64,000 nt of DNA, from positions 172,835 through 236,834 of the forward strand of contig CAYZJI010000003.1 in NCBI GenBank assembly GCA_964479045.1. Direction: 5' to 3'. Source of the DNA: 2-02-FULL-47-50 sp964479045. GTDB lineage: Bacteria > Pseudomonadota > Gammaproteobacteria > Eutrophobiales > Eutrophobiaceae. A model generated the notes under the pieces. The model ran no database searches, had not been told where the DNA came from, and saw nothing but the letters and a program-made list of their open reading frames with translations. This document shows, piece after piece, positions 16,850 through 25,383 of this stretch; position 1 is the stretch's first letter, and the number at the start of each line of letters is the position of its first letter. Position numbers and translations under genes: made by a program.

Positions 16850-17740
16850 TCACTTCTGGCGTTGCACAATGTAGTCTGCGATCCAGCGCAGCGGGTCCGC
16901 TTTGCCATCAAAACGTTCCAGACTGGCCAACGCCTGTGCATGCATGTCGCGCGCTGCTTTTTTGGCCCCATCCAGACCCAGAAGTTCGGGATAAGTAGGC
17001 TTGTTGCGTTCCTGATCGGAGCCCTGCGGTTTCCCGAGGGTTTCCGTATCGCTCTCCACATCCAGAATGTCATCCTGAATCTGGAAAGCAAGGCCGATGC
17101 ATTTGGCATAATGCGAGACCCGCTCAAATGCATCTGCTGTTATATTTTCTGCTGATAATGCACCGAGCTCGACACTGGCGCGAATTAACGCACCGGTTTT
17201 GTGGATGTGCATGTTTTCGAGTTCTGCGATGTTCAGGCGCTTGCCTACCGCCGCCAGATCAATGGCCTGGCCACCGGCCATCCCGCGCGAGCCACTGGCC
17301 TGGGCGAGAATATTGATCATCCGGAGCCGCTGTTCGGCACCGACGCATATACCGTTGTCATGAGCAATAATATGGAAAGCGAGGGCCTGCAGGGCATCTC
17401 CAGCCAGTATGGCCGTGGCTTCGTCAAATGCTTTGTGGCAGGTCGGTCGGCCGCGGCGCAGATCATCATTGTCCATCGCCGGTAAATCATCATGGACCAG
17501 GGAATAGGCATGAATCATTTCCACGGCACAGGCCGGCGCATCAAGTGCCGGAAGATCCACTCCAAAGGCTTCACCGGTGGCGTAGACCAGCACCGGCCGT
17601 ATACGCTTGCCATTCCCAAGCACGGCATAGCGCATGGCCTCGTGCAGATGCACGGGCTGGATGTCCTGGGCCGGTAACCATTTGTCCAGCGCAGTTTCAG
17701 TGCGGGCCTGATAGACCTGCAGGCGTTCTTTCAAAGGCAT
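16850..17740 (-). CDS. ispA: (2E,6E)-farnesyl diphosphate synthase
   Basis: Condenses isopentenyl diphosphate with dimethylallyl and geranyl diphosphate to give farnesyl diphosphate for ubiquinone, undecaprenyl carrier and other isoprenoids. The first Asp-rich motif is DDLPAMDND followed by RRGRPTCH; the second is FQIQDDILD. GNGKRIRPVLV near the N-terminus contacts the diphosphate. The ATG at 17740 (MPLKERLQ) gives the normal length of about 296 residues; the open frame to 17797 overlaps the xseB end and is not used. It lies 31 bases after xseB on the same strand. This xseB-ispA order often continues with dxs, which is absent here. Confidence 0.95.
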   Translation of the reverse strand: MPLKERLQVYQARTETALDKWLPAQDIQPVHLHEAMRYAVLGNGKRIRPVLVYATGEAFGVDLPALDAPACAVEMIHAYSLVHDDLPAMDNDDLRRGRPTCHKAFDEATAILAGDALQALAFHIIAHDNGICVGAEQRLRMINILAQASGSRGMAGGQAIDLAAVGKRLNIAELENMHIHKTGALIRASVELGALSAENITADAFERVSHYAKCIGLAFQIQDDILDVESDTETLGKPQGSDQERNKPTYPELLGLDGAKKAARDMHAQALASLERFDGKADPLRWIADYIVQRQK

Positions 17741-17771
17741 TGTGATTATGAAGCGGTTGGTTCCAGAGTCT

Positions 17772-18017
17772 TTATTTTTGTGGCGGTTCCGGCGCAAAGT
17801 CCTGTAATTCTTCCTTGCCGTTTCTGGCCAGTAATATTTTTACTTTTTGTTCGGCCTCGGCCAGCGCCTGCTGGCAACTGCGGGTGAGTGCCACGCCCCG
17901 TTCGAAATAGTGCAGCGATTCTTCCAGCGTGAGATTACCGGACTCCATTTTTTCGACCAGTGCCTCAAGTTCCTGCAAGGATTTTTCGAAATTCAGGTTA
18001 CTGGTTTTTTTCGCCAC
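17772..18017 (-). CDS. xseB: Exodeoxyribonuclease VII small subunit
   Basis: An 81-residue subunit that assembles on XseA to form exonuclease VII, which degrades single-stranded DNA to oligonucleotides. The family core is clear: NFEKSLQELEALVEKMESGNLTLEE in pieces, then YFERGVALTRSCQ and LAEAEQKV. The GTG at 18017 is chosen because GGAGGGAG sits about six bases upstream; a TTG at 18044 gives a nine-residue extension that would span the ribosome-binding site. It heads a two-gene transcript with ispA. The large subunit xseA is not in the window. Confidence 0.93.
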   Translation of the reverse strand: MAKKTSNLNFEKSLQELEALVEKMESGNLTLEESLHYFERGVALTRSCQQALAEAEQKVKILLARNGKEELQDFAPEPPQK

Positions 18018-18136
18018 AATCTTCTCCCTCCATCGGGTCGACAATTCTAGTGAAGTATCAGATACTTGGCTATCCCGAAAAACAGGTCATTACGGCGTTG
18101 ACAGCCTGCATGTGCTGGACTACATTGTCTGCATAG

Positions 18137-18153
18137 TTTAGACGAAGTCTAAA
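18137..18153 (+). promoter_or_regulatory. Palindromic candidate operator of rubrerythrin
   Basis: TTTAGAC-GAA-GTCTAAA, a perfect 7-bp inverted repeat about 55 bases before the rubrerythrin ATG. A TATAAC element (CATTATAACT) follows about 20 bases downstream, so the palindrome overlaps the expected -35 region. This placement fits a repressor. The regulator is unknown; peroxide- or iron-responsive control would fit rubrerythrin. Confidence 0.5.
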
Positions 18154-18207
18154 ATTTTAACCACGCTACACATTATAACTACATTACCACCCCGGGAGGT
18201 TCCGTAT

Positions 18208-18627
18208 ATGGCTTTGAAAGGCAGCAAAACTGAAGGCAATCTGAAAGCCGCATTTGCCGGCGAATCACAGGCCAACCGCCGCTATCTCTATTTCGCACAG
18301 AAAGCAGACGTCGAAGGTTTTAACGATGTATCTGCCGTATTCCGCTCCACCGCTGAAGGTGAAACCGGTCATGCACACGGCCATCTGGAATATCTGGAAG
18401 AAGTCGGTGATCCGGCAACAGGTCTTCCTATTGGTGCAACGTCCAATAACCTGAAGGCTGCAATTGCCGGTGAAACTCACGAATACACCGACATGTACCC
18501 CGGGATGGCCAAAACCGCCCGCGATGAAGGTTTTGATGAGATTGCAGACTGGTTTGAAACCCTGGCCAAGGCTGAGCGCTCCCATGCCAACCGTTTCCAG
18601 AAAGCACTGGACGGTCTGGGCGGCTAA
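18208..18627 (+). CDS. Rubrerythrin (di-iron domain only)
   Basis: A 139-residue ferritin-like di-iron protein that reduces hydrogen peroxide. The paired helix motifs are seen: FAGESQANRRY and EGETGHAHGH in the first half, IAGETHEYTDMY and KAERSHANRF in the second, which provide the Glu and His iron ligands. The C-terminal rubredoxin domain of classical rubrerythrin is missing, so electrons must come from another protein. The Fe-S oxidoreductase and DUF3501 genes that follow form a recurrent cluster with this short rubrerythrin and may supply them. GGGAGG is well placed before the ATG. A hairpin after the gene would reduce read-through. Confidence 0.95.
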   Translation: MALKGSKTEGNLKAAFAGESQANRRYLYFAQKADVEGFNDVSAVFRSTAEGETGHAHGHLEYLEEVGDPATGLPIGATSNNLKAAIAGETHEYTDMYPGMAKTARDEGFDEIADWFETLAKAERSHANRFQKALDGLGG

Positions 18628-18651
18628 ACTGGCTTACTTGAAGTAAACTCG

Positions 18652-18680
18652 GAACCGGGCGTCAAGCCCGGTTCTCATTT
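18652..18680 (+). terminator. Terminator after rubrerythrin
   Basis: GAACCGGGC (18652-18660), GTCAA loop, GCCCGGTTC (18666-18674), a perfect 9-bp stem followed by TCATTT. The T-run is weak, so partial read-through into the Fe-S protein gene is likely. Confidence 0.65.
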
Positions 18681-18708
18681 CAGGGTTAACTGAATTAATC
18701 TTATACCC

Positions 18709-20067
18709 ATGAGCCAGCAAAAAAATAATGGTAGCAGCGAACGGCGCGAAGGGAGTCTTGAAGCCCCGACACGTCATCCCCTGGGTTGGCGTGAGCCGGA
18801 TTTCTATAATGAGGAATCGTTGTTCAAGGAACTCGAACGGGTTTATGACATCTGCCACGGTTGCCGTCGTTGCGTCAGTCTCTGTAATTCTTTCCCGACA
18901 TTATTTGATCTGGTGGATGAATCCAGCACCATGGAAGTGGATGGTGTGGCCAAACAGGATTACTGGAAAGTCGTGGACCACTGTTATCTCTGCGATCTGT
19001 GTTACATGACCAAATGTCCGTATGTGCCGCCACATGAATGGAACGTGGATTTTCCGCACCTGATGCTGCGAGCCAAAGCCATCAAGCATGAGCAGGGCAA
19101 GGACAAATTGCGCGACACGGTATTGACCTCGACCGATGCCGTGGGCCGGATCGCCGGTATCCCGGTCATCGCCCAGACGGTCAATGCCGTGAATCGTAAC
19201 AGTACCGTGCGCAAGATCATGGACAAGGCCATCGGTATCCATCCGGATGCCCTGTTGCCCGAGTTTCACAGTGATAATTTAAGAAAACGGTTTGCACGCA
19301 GAAACAAAAAAGTAATTCAGCCGGTCGCAAATGATCATACCCGTGGCCGCGTGGTGATGTTTATCACCTGTTATGGTAATCGTAACGGGCCGCAGGATGT
19401 TGAAGATCTGATGGCGATTTATGAACACAACGGTATTGAAGTCACGCTCACGGAGCAGGAAAAATGTTGTGGCATGCCCAAACTCGAACTCGGCGATCTG
19501 AAAGCTGTAGAGAGAGCCAAAAACTTCAACATTCCGGAATTACTGAAATGGGTCAATAATGGTTGGGACATCGTGGCCCCGGTGCCGTCTTGTGTGTTGA
19601 TGTTCAAGCAGGAAATACCATTGATGTTCCCGGACGACCCCGATGTACAGAACGTGAAGAATGCCATTTTTGATCCGTTTGAGTATCTTTCACTGCGGCA
19701 CAAGGATGGACTGCTTAAAACCGATTTCAAAAAGTCGCTGGGCAAGGTGGCGTATCATGTGCCGTGCCATCAGCGTGTGCAGAACATCGGTCTTAAAACC
19801 CGTGACATGCTGGCGCTGGTACCGGACACCACCATTGAAATCATTGAACGCTGCTCCGGTCATGATGGCACCTATGCCGTGAAAAGCGAATTCCATGATA
19901 TTTCCATGAAAATCTGCCGCCCGGTGGTGAACAAGGTGAAGACCGGCAATGTCGATCATTACATCAGTGACTGCCCGATGGCCGGTGATCAGATTGAAAA
20001 TGGACTGAAGAACGATACTCACGCCGAAAGCCCGTTTACGTTGTTACGCAAGGCTTATGGAATCTGA
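18709..20067 (+). CDS. GlpC/HdrD-like (Fe-S)-binding oxidoreductase
   Basis: A 452-residue protein with two N-terminal 4Fe-4S ferredoxin motifs (CHGCRRCVSLC and CYLCDLCYMTKCP) and two C-terminal CCG-type cysteine-rich domains. The first CCG domain is standard (EKCCGMP); the second reads ERCSGHDG, so one cysteine of the pair is replaced by serine. This architecture resembles anaerobic glycerol-3-phosphate dehydrogenase subunit C and heterodisulfide reductase D. No catalytic flavoprotein gene is adjacent. It lies between rubrerythrin and a DUF3501 gene, a conserved trio in many proteobacteria, and may be the electron donor for the peroxidase reaction; that role is inferred from gene order. Confidence 0.9.
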   Translation: MSQQKNNGSSERREGSLEAPTRHPLGWREPDFYNEESLFKELERVYDICHGCRRCVSLCNSFPTLFDLVDESSTMEVDGVAKQDYWKVVDHCYLCDLCYMTKCPYVPPHEWNVDFPHLMLRAKAIKHEQGKDKLRDTVLTSTDAVGRIAGIPVIAQTVNAVNRNSTVRKIMDKAIGIHPDALLPEFHSDNLRKRFARRNKKVIQPVANDHTRGRVVMFITCYGNRNGPQDVEDLMAIYEHNGIEVTLTEQEKCCGMPKLELGDLKAVERAKNFNIPELLKWVNNGWDIVAPVPSCVLMFKQEIPLMFPDDPDVQNVKNAIFDPFEYLSLRHKDGLLKTDFKKSLGKVAYHVPCHQRVQNIGLKTRDMLALVPDTTIEIIERCSGHDGTYAVKSEFHDISMKICRPVVNKVKTGNVDHYISDCPMAGDQIENGLKNDTHAESPFTLLRKAYGI

Positions 20068-20093
20068 TGGATAAGTTGCAAATTACAAAACCC

Positions 20094-20119
20094 GTCATTC
20101 CGGCGAAAGCCGGAATCCA
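20094..20119. repeat. REP-like palindrome (ATTCCGGC type)
   Basis: ATTCCGGC (20097-20104), GAAA loop, GCCGGAAT (20109-20116), within the longer consensus CGTCATTCCGGCGAAAGCC. The same unit recurs at 33463-33482 and, in variant form, at 31806-31936 and 37422-37518. Confidence 0.85.
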
Positions 20120-20212
20120 GTGAAACAATCGTCTCTCGATAACGAGCAAGCCTGGCGTGAAGAAATAACATCAAGGATTTAATTTAATAAAAACCATTTT
20201 TAGTTCATAAAT

Positions 20213-20797
20213 ATGCAGAAACTGACCCGCGATTCACTTTTTACACTCGAAAAATATTCACAAATCCGCAAGGATTTTCGTGAACAGGTCATCAGCCACA
20301 AAAAGAACCGGCAATTGCCGATAGGTCCGAATGCGACCCTGTATTTTGAAGATGTCCTGACCATGCAGTATCAGGTCCAGGAAATGTTGCGGGTGGAACG
20401 TATTTTTGAGGCTGAGGGCATACAGGAAGAACTGGATGCCTACAATCCGCTGATTCCGGATGGCAAAAACTGGAAAGCGACCTTCATGATCGAATTTGAT
20501 GATGAGCGTGAACGCCGCAAAAATCTCGCGCGTATGATCAATATTGAGAACAAAGTCTGGATGCAGGTGGGTGATCTCATGCGCATCACGCCGATTGCAG
20601 ATGAAGACATGGACCGTACCGCCGAAGACAAAACTTCATCCGTGCATTTCCTTCGGTTTGAACTGACGGATGCCTTGATTGCAGCACTCAAAAGCGGTGC
20701 AAAACTCTCTGCCGGTATCGATCATGATGCCTATCGTCACACCGTAAATCCGGTACCGGAGAATATCCGTCAGGCGTTGATCCGGGATCTGGATTAA
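20213..20797 (+). CDS. DUF3501 family protein
   Basis: A 194-residue protein of the DUF3501 family, recognised by the N-terminal SLFTLEKYSQIRKDFR stretch and the LYFEDVLTMQYQVQEMLR segment, with FLRFEL in the C-terminal half. No cofactor motif and no membrane segment are visible; it is probably cytoplasmic. Its function is unknown. It commonly follows the rubrerythrin and Fe-S oxidoreductase genes, as here, so a part in peroxide detoxification or metal handling is likely by association. A palindromic repeat lies between it and the Fe-S protein gene. Confidence 0.88.
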   Translation: MQKLTRDSLFTLEKYSQIRKDFREQVISHKKNRQLPIGPNATLYFEDVLTMQYQVQEMLRVERIFEAEGIQEELDAYNPLIPDGKNWKATFMIEFDDERERRKNLARMINIENKVWMQVGDLMRITPIADEDMDRTAEDKTSSVHFLRFELTDALIAALKSGAKLSAGIDHDAYRHTVNPVPENIRQALIRDLD

Positions 20798-20918
20798 TTG
20801 ATTATTTCCCGTCATGCCGTTGCATGGCGGAGTCGTGATGAAATGCTGCAAAACTGTAATGGTTTTGTGGTACATTTCGCAGCCATGTTGAACCTGCCAA
20901 TGAAATCAAAATAGTGCA

Positions 20919-22811
20919 ATGAGCACCGGTTACGACGCCTCTGCCATAGAAGTCCTCACCGGTCTTGATCCCGTCCGTAAGCGACCGGGGATGTACACCG
21001 ATACCAGCCGCCCCAATCATCTCGTGCAGGAAGTGGTCGACAACAGCGTCGACGAAGCCATTGCCGGGTACGCCAAAAAGATTGATGTCACGCTGCACAA
21101 GGATGGTTCAGTTACGGTAACAGATGATGGCCGTGGCATGCCGACAGATATACATCCAGGTGAAAAAGTGACCGGCGTGGAAGTCATCCTGACCCGCCTT
21201 CATGCCGGTGGAAAATTCTCCAGCAAGAATTATAAATTCTCCGGTGGCCTGCATGGTGTCGGTGTTTCTGTCGTCAATGCGCTTTCAAAAAATCTGGAAG
21301 TCTGGGTCAAGCGCGATGGCAAGGAATATCACATGACCTTTGCCGGGGGCGACCGCAAGTCGAAATTGCAGGTGGTGGGCGAAGTCGGGAAGCGCAATAC
21401 CGGTACCACCATCCGTTTCTGGCCCGATCCGAAATATTTTGAAACACCAAAAATTCTCACCAGCAAACTGGTACACCTGTTACGTGCCAAGGCGGTGTTA
21501 TGTCCGGGTCTCACTGTCACGTTGCATGATGAGTCTACAAAAGAAAAACATGAATGGTATTTTGAAGATGGACTGAAGGCTTATCTCTCCACCCAGCTGG
21601 CCGGACAGGAGTTATTGCCGGCTGAACCGTTCATGGGTTCCATGGAAAGTGAACACGAAGCGGTGGACTGGGCCATGCACTGGTGTCCGGAAGAGTGTGA
21701 GATGATTACGGAGAGTTATGTGAATCTGGTGCCGACCGTGCAGGGCGGTACGCACGTCAGCGGTTTGCGGCAGGGATTGATGGATGCCATGCGTGAATTC
21801 TGCGAGGCGCGTAATTTATTACCGCGTGGCGTGAAACTCACTGCTGAGGACATCCTCGAACGTTGCAGTTATATCCTTTCAGTAAAGCTCGATGATCCGC
21901 AATTTGCCGGCCAGACCAAGGAACGCCTCTCATCGCGTGAATGTGCAACATTTGTTGCCGGCGTGGTGCGCGATGTGTTCAGTCACTGGTTGCATCAATA
22001 CATCGAAACCGCTGAAAAGATTGCTGAACTGGCCATCCAGAGTGCGCAGAAACGCCTCAAGGCGAATAAACAGATTGTGAGAAAACGCGTGACCGGCGGA
22101 CCAGCACTGCCCGGCAAGCTGGTGGATTGCACGATACAGGACAATTCCATTTCAGAACTGTTTCTGGTGGAAGGCGATTCTGCCGGCGGTTCTGCCAAAC
22201 AGGCTCGTGATCGGGAATTCCAGGCAGTGATGCCATTACGCGGGAAAATCCTGAATACGTGGGAAGTGGAATCCGGTGAAGTATTGTCCTCCAAGGAAAT
22301 ACATGACATTACTGTGGCTATTGGTGTTGACCCCGGCTCCAGCAATCTTGAAGGGTTGCGTTATGGCAAGATCTGCATACTGGCCGATGCGGATTCCGAT
22401 GGTCTGCACATCGCCACATTATTATGTGCATTGTTCGTCAAGCATTTCCGGCCATTGGTCGAGGCAGGACATATTTTCGTTGCCATGCCGCCGCTCTATC
22501 GCGTTGATATTGGCAAGGATGTGTATTACGCGCTGGATGATGCTGAAAAGCAGGGCATACTGGATCGCATCGCGGCGGAAAAGAAACAGGGCAAGCCGAA
22601 TGTGCAACGCTTCAAAGGCCTGGGTGAAATGAATCCATTGCAACTGCGCGAAACCACCATGGCGCCGGACACACGGCGGCTGGTGCAATTGACACTTGTT
22701 TCCGGCAAAAAAGCCGATCAGATTCTCGACATGCTGCTCGGCAAGAAACGGGCGCAGGATCGCAAGGAGTGGCTGGAATCAAAAGGCGATCGTGCGGAAG
22801 TGGAAGTGTAA
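20919..22811 (+). CDS. parE: DNA topoisomerase IV subunit B
   Basis: The ATPase subunit of topoisomerase IV, which unlinks daughter chromosomes. The 630-residue protein has the GHKL ATPase domain (EVVDNSVDEA, DDGRGMPTD, GGLHGVGVSVVNALS), the transducer with QTKERLSSRE, and the TOPRIM domain with LVEGDSAGGSAKQ and the metal-binding DADSDGLHI. Length and motifs match E. coli ParE. The partner parC begins about 300 bases downstream on the same strand, with one small minus-strand gene between them, so they may not share one transcript. Confidence 0.97.
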   Translation: MSTGYDASAIEVLTGLDPVRKRPGMYTDTSRPNHLVQEVVDNSVDEAIAGYAKKIDVTLHKDGSVTVTDDGRGMPTDIHPGEKVTGVEVILTRLHAGGKFSSKNYKFSGGLHGVGVSVVNALSKNLEVWVKRDGKEYHMTFAGGDRKSKLQVVGEVGKRNTGTTIRFWPDPKYFETPKILTSKLVHLLRAKAVLCPGLTVTLHDESTKEKHEWYFEDGLKAYLSTQLAGQELLPAEPFMGSMESEHEAVDWAMHWCPEECEMITESYVNLVPTVQGGTHVSGLRQGLMDAMREFCEARNLLPRGVKLTAEDILERCSYILSVKLDDPQFAGQTKERLSSRECATFVAGVVRDVFSHWLHQYIETAEKIAELAIQSAQKRLKANKQIVRKRVTGGPALPGKLVDCTIQDNSISELFLVEGDSAGGSAKQARDREFQAVMPLRGKILNTWEVESGEVLSSKEIHDITVAIGVDPGSSNLEGLRYGKICILADADSDGLHIATLLCALFVKHFRPLVEAGHIFVAMPPLYRVDIGKDVYYALDDAEKQGILDRIAAEKKQGKPNVQRFKGLGEMNPLQLRETTMAPDTRRLVQLTLVSGKKADQILDMLLGKKRAQDRKEWLESKGDRAEVEV

Positions 22812-22821
22812 TGTACAGGAA

Positions 22822-22992
22822 TCAGGACAAGTACTGGCCGGGTGACATCTGCAGCGGTTCGTTTTCGTATATCGCTGCGATAAATTCTTCCACTTCGGTG
22901 TGGGAGATGTCGATGGCGGATTTGCCGGTCAGTTTGAAATACAGGTCTGACAGAGCCAGAAAGCGTTCAATTTGATAATTATTCGTTTGCAT
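22822..22992 (-). CDS. Small hypothetical protein between parE and parC
   Basis: A 56-residue ORF on the opposite strand to parE and parC. The peptide is amphipathic and acidic at its C-terminal half (HTEVEEFIAAIYENEPLQ), without cysteines or membrane segments. The ATG at 22992 has GAGAG about ten bases upstream; the open frame to 23058 would need a start inside the parC leader. I recognise no family. The fact that it interrupts the parE-parC pair supports it being a real gene, but this is weak evidence. Confidence 0.5.
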   Translation of the reverse strand: MQTNNYQIERFLALSDLYFKLTGKSAIDISHTEVEEFIAAIYENEPLQMSPGQYLS

Positions 22993-23118
22993 GATCTTTT
23001 CTCTCACTTTTCTCTTATAGTCCATGTACATCGTCAACCAGAACTTTGAACATGGCATTGCAGAAATATGAATTTATGATGACAGCCGCAATCCGAATTG
23101 TGGCGCTGGAGATATCCC

Positions 23119-25377
23119 ATGGCGGATAACCTGACTATAGACTTTGAAAATCACGAACGGCAGCCGCTGCACGAATTTACCGAGCGCGCCTATCTCAATT
23201 ATTCGATGTATGTGATTCTGGATCGCGCCCTGCCACATATTGGCGATGGTCTGAAACCGGTCCAGCGCCGCATTATCTATGCCATGTCTGAACTTGGCCT
23301 GAAAGCCGGATCGAAATACAAGAAATCGGCACGTACGGTCGGTGATGTGATTGGTAAATTCCATCCGCATGGTGATTCCGCCTGTTATGAAGCGATGGTG
23401 TTAATGGCGCAACCGTTCAGTTACCGCTATCCGTTGATTGATGGCCAGGGCAACTGGGGCTCGATGGACGACCCGAAATCATTTGCCGCCATGCGCTACA
23501 CCGAATCCAAACTAACGCCCTATGCAGACAGTCTGTTAAGTGAAGTGGGGCTGGGCACGGTGGACTGGCAGCCGAATTTTGATGGCAGTCTGAAAGAGCC
23601 ACGTTTGTTACCGGCACGCTTGCCGAATGTATTGTTGAACGGCACGACCGGTATTGCAGTGGGTATGGCGACGGACATTCCGCCGCATAATCTGCGTGAA
23701 GTGGCGAGCGCATGTATCCGGCTGCTTGAATCTTCCGGCACCACCATTGATGAACTCTGCAAACATGTGCTGGCGCCGGATTTTCCGACAGCCGCAGAAA
23801 TCATCACCCCGAAATCCGAAATCAAACAGATGTATAAAACCGGCAACGGTTCCATCCGCATGCGCGCTGTCTGGGAAAAAGAAGACGGCAACATTGTTAT
23901 TACCGCAATACCGTATCAGAGTTCCGGTAGTCGCATACTAGAGCAGATTGCGGGGCAGATGCAGGCGAAAAAGCTGCCTATGCTGGAAGATCTGCGTGAC
24001 GAATCCGATCATGAAAATCCGGTACGCCTGGTGCTGGTACCGCGTTCCAACCGTGTGGACCTGGATGAACTGATGTCACATCTGGTGGCAACGACCGATC
24101 TGGAGCGCAGTTATCGCGTGAACCTGAACATGATCGGGATCAATGGACGCCCGCAGGTCAAGGATCTCAAAACCATCCTGACGGAATGGTTGAGTTATCG
24201 CACGGAAACGGTACGTCGCCGCCTGCAGCACCGCCTGGAAAAAGTACTGGCGCAGATTCATATCCTGCAGGGGTTGATGATTGCCTATCTGAATATTGAT
24301 GAAGTCATCGCCATCATCCGCAAGGAAGATGAACCGAAGCCGGTGCTGATGAAGCGTTTCAAATTATCCGAGATCCAGGCTGAATCCATACTCGAATTGA
24401 AGCTGCGCAAACTGGCCAAACTCGAGGAAATGCGTATCAAGGGTGAACTGAAAGAACTTGAAAATGAACGCAAGACACTGGAGCAGATTCTGGGATCAAA
24501 GTCGCGGTTGAAAACCCTGATTCGCAATGAACTCGAAGAGGATGCTAAAACTTTTGGTGACGCGCGGCGCTCACCGCTCAAGGAACGCGCAGAAGCGAAA
24601 GCCATCAGTGAAACGGAACTGATCCCGACCGAACCGGTAACAGTCATCCTTTCCGAGAAGGGGCTGGTGCGCGCTGCAAAAGGGCACGATATCAATGCTG
24701 AAGAATTGAGTTACCGTCCCGGCGATGGATTCCGATCATCCGCCTGTGGCCGCAGCAATCAGCACGCCTTGTTCCTTGATTCTACCGGCCGTTGTTATGC
24801 ACTGGCGGCACATGTGTTGCCGTCTGCACGCGGGCTGGGGGAACCTGTTGCGAGCCGTCTCAATCCACCGGAAGGCGCAACGTTTGCCGGAGTGATGATG
24901 GGCATGCCCGAAAGCCTGTTCCTGCTCGCGGCCGATACCGGTTACGGGTTCATGGCGAAGTATGATGATCTGTTCACACGCAATAAAAACGGCAAGGCCG
25001 TCATATCGCTGGGCAAAGGCGGAAAAGTGTTGACGCCGGCCGTTGTGATTGATCCGGCGCACGATCAAATCGCGGCGGTGACGACTGCCGGGCATTTTCT
25101 GGTCGTGCCAATAAAGGAATTACCGGTGCTGCCCAGAGGCAAAGGACTCAAGATCATCAATATCCCCTCGGCGAAACTCAAAAGCCGCGAGGAATACGTC
25201 GCAGCGATTACGGTAGTGCCACAGGATACGAGTCTTGCCGTGTATTCCGGACAGCGCAAATTTGTGATGAAACCCAGGGACATTGCCGAATATGCCGGTG
25301 AACGTGGCCGTCGTGGCAATCTTTTACCGCGCGGTTACCGGAATGTGGCGAGACTCGTTGTGGTGAGGGAAGAGTAA
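23119..25377 (+). CDS. parC: DNA topoisomerase IV subunit A
   Basis: The DNA-cleaving subunit of topoisomerase IV, 752 residues from the ATG at 23119 (GGAG seven bases upstream; a TTG at 23098 would add seven residues). The quinolone-resistance region reads KFHPHGDSACYEAMV, with Ser and Glu at the E. coli S80 and E84 positions, the drug-sensitive state. The active-site tyrosine is in AAMRYTES. A coiled-coil tower (about residues 420-480) and the C-terminal beta-pinwheel follow. It is convergent with the REC-GGDEF-EAL gene, whose stop is six bases away. Confidence 0.97.
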   Translation: MADNLTIDFENHERQPLHEFTERAYLNYSMYVILDRALPHIGDGLKPVQRRIIYAMSELGLKAGSKYKKSARTVGDVIGKFHPHGDSACYEAMVLMAQPFSYRYPLIDGQGNWGSMDDPKSFAAMRYTESKLTPYADSLLSEVGLGTVDWQPNFDGSLKEPRLLPARLPNVLLNGTTGIAVGMATDIPPHNLREVASACIRLLESSGTTIDELCKHVLAPDFPTAAEIITPKSEIKQMYKTGNGSIRMRAVWEKEDGNIVITAIPYQSSGSRILEQIAGQMQAKKLPMLEDLRDESDHENPVRLVLVPRSNRVDLDELMSHLVATTDLERSYRVNLNMIGINGRPQVKDLKTILTEWLSYRTETVRRRLQHRLEKVLAQIHILQGLMIAYLNIDEVIAIIRKEDEPKPVLMKRFKLSEIQAESILELKLRKLAKLEEMRIKGELKELENERKTLEQILGSKSRLKTLIRNELEEDAKTFGDARRSPLKERAEAKAISETELIPTEPVTVILSEKGLVRAAKGHDINAEELSYRPGDGFRSSACGRSNQHALFLDSTGRCYALAAHVLPSARGLGEPVASRLNPPEGATFAGVMMGMPESLFLLAADTGYGFMAKYDDLFTRNKNGKAVISLGKGGKVLTPAVVIDPAHDQIAAVTTAGHFLVVPIKELPVLPRGKGLKIINIPSAKLKSREEYVAAITVVPQDTSLAVYSGQRKFVMKPRDIAEYAGERGRRGNLLPRGYRNVARLVVVREE

Positions 25378-25383
25378 AACGAA

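Noticed and set aside
18137..18153. Rubrerythrin palindrome as a LexA box
   Set aside because: It lacks the CTGT-N8-ACAG pattern of gammaproteobacterial LexA sites.
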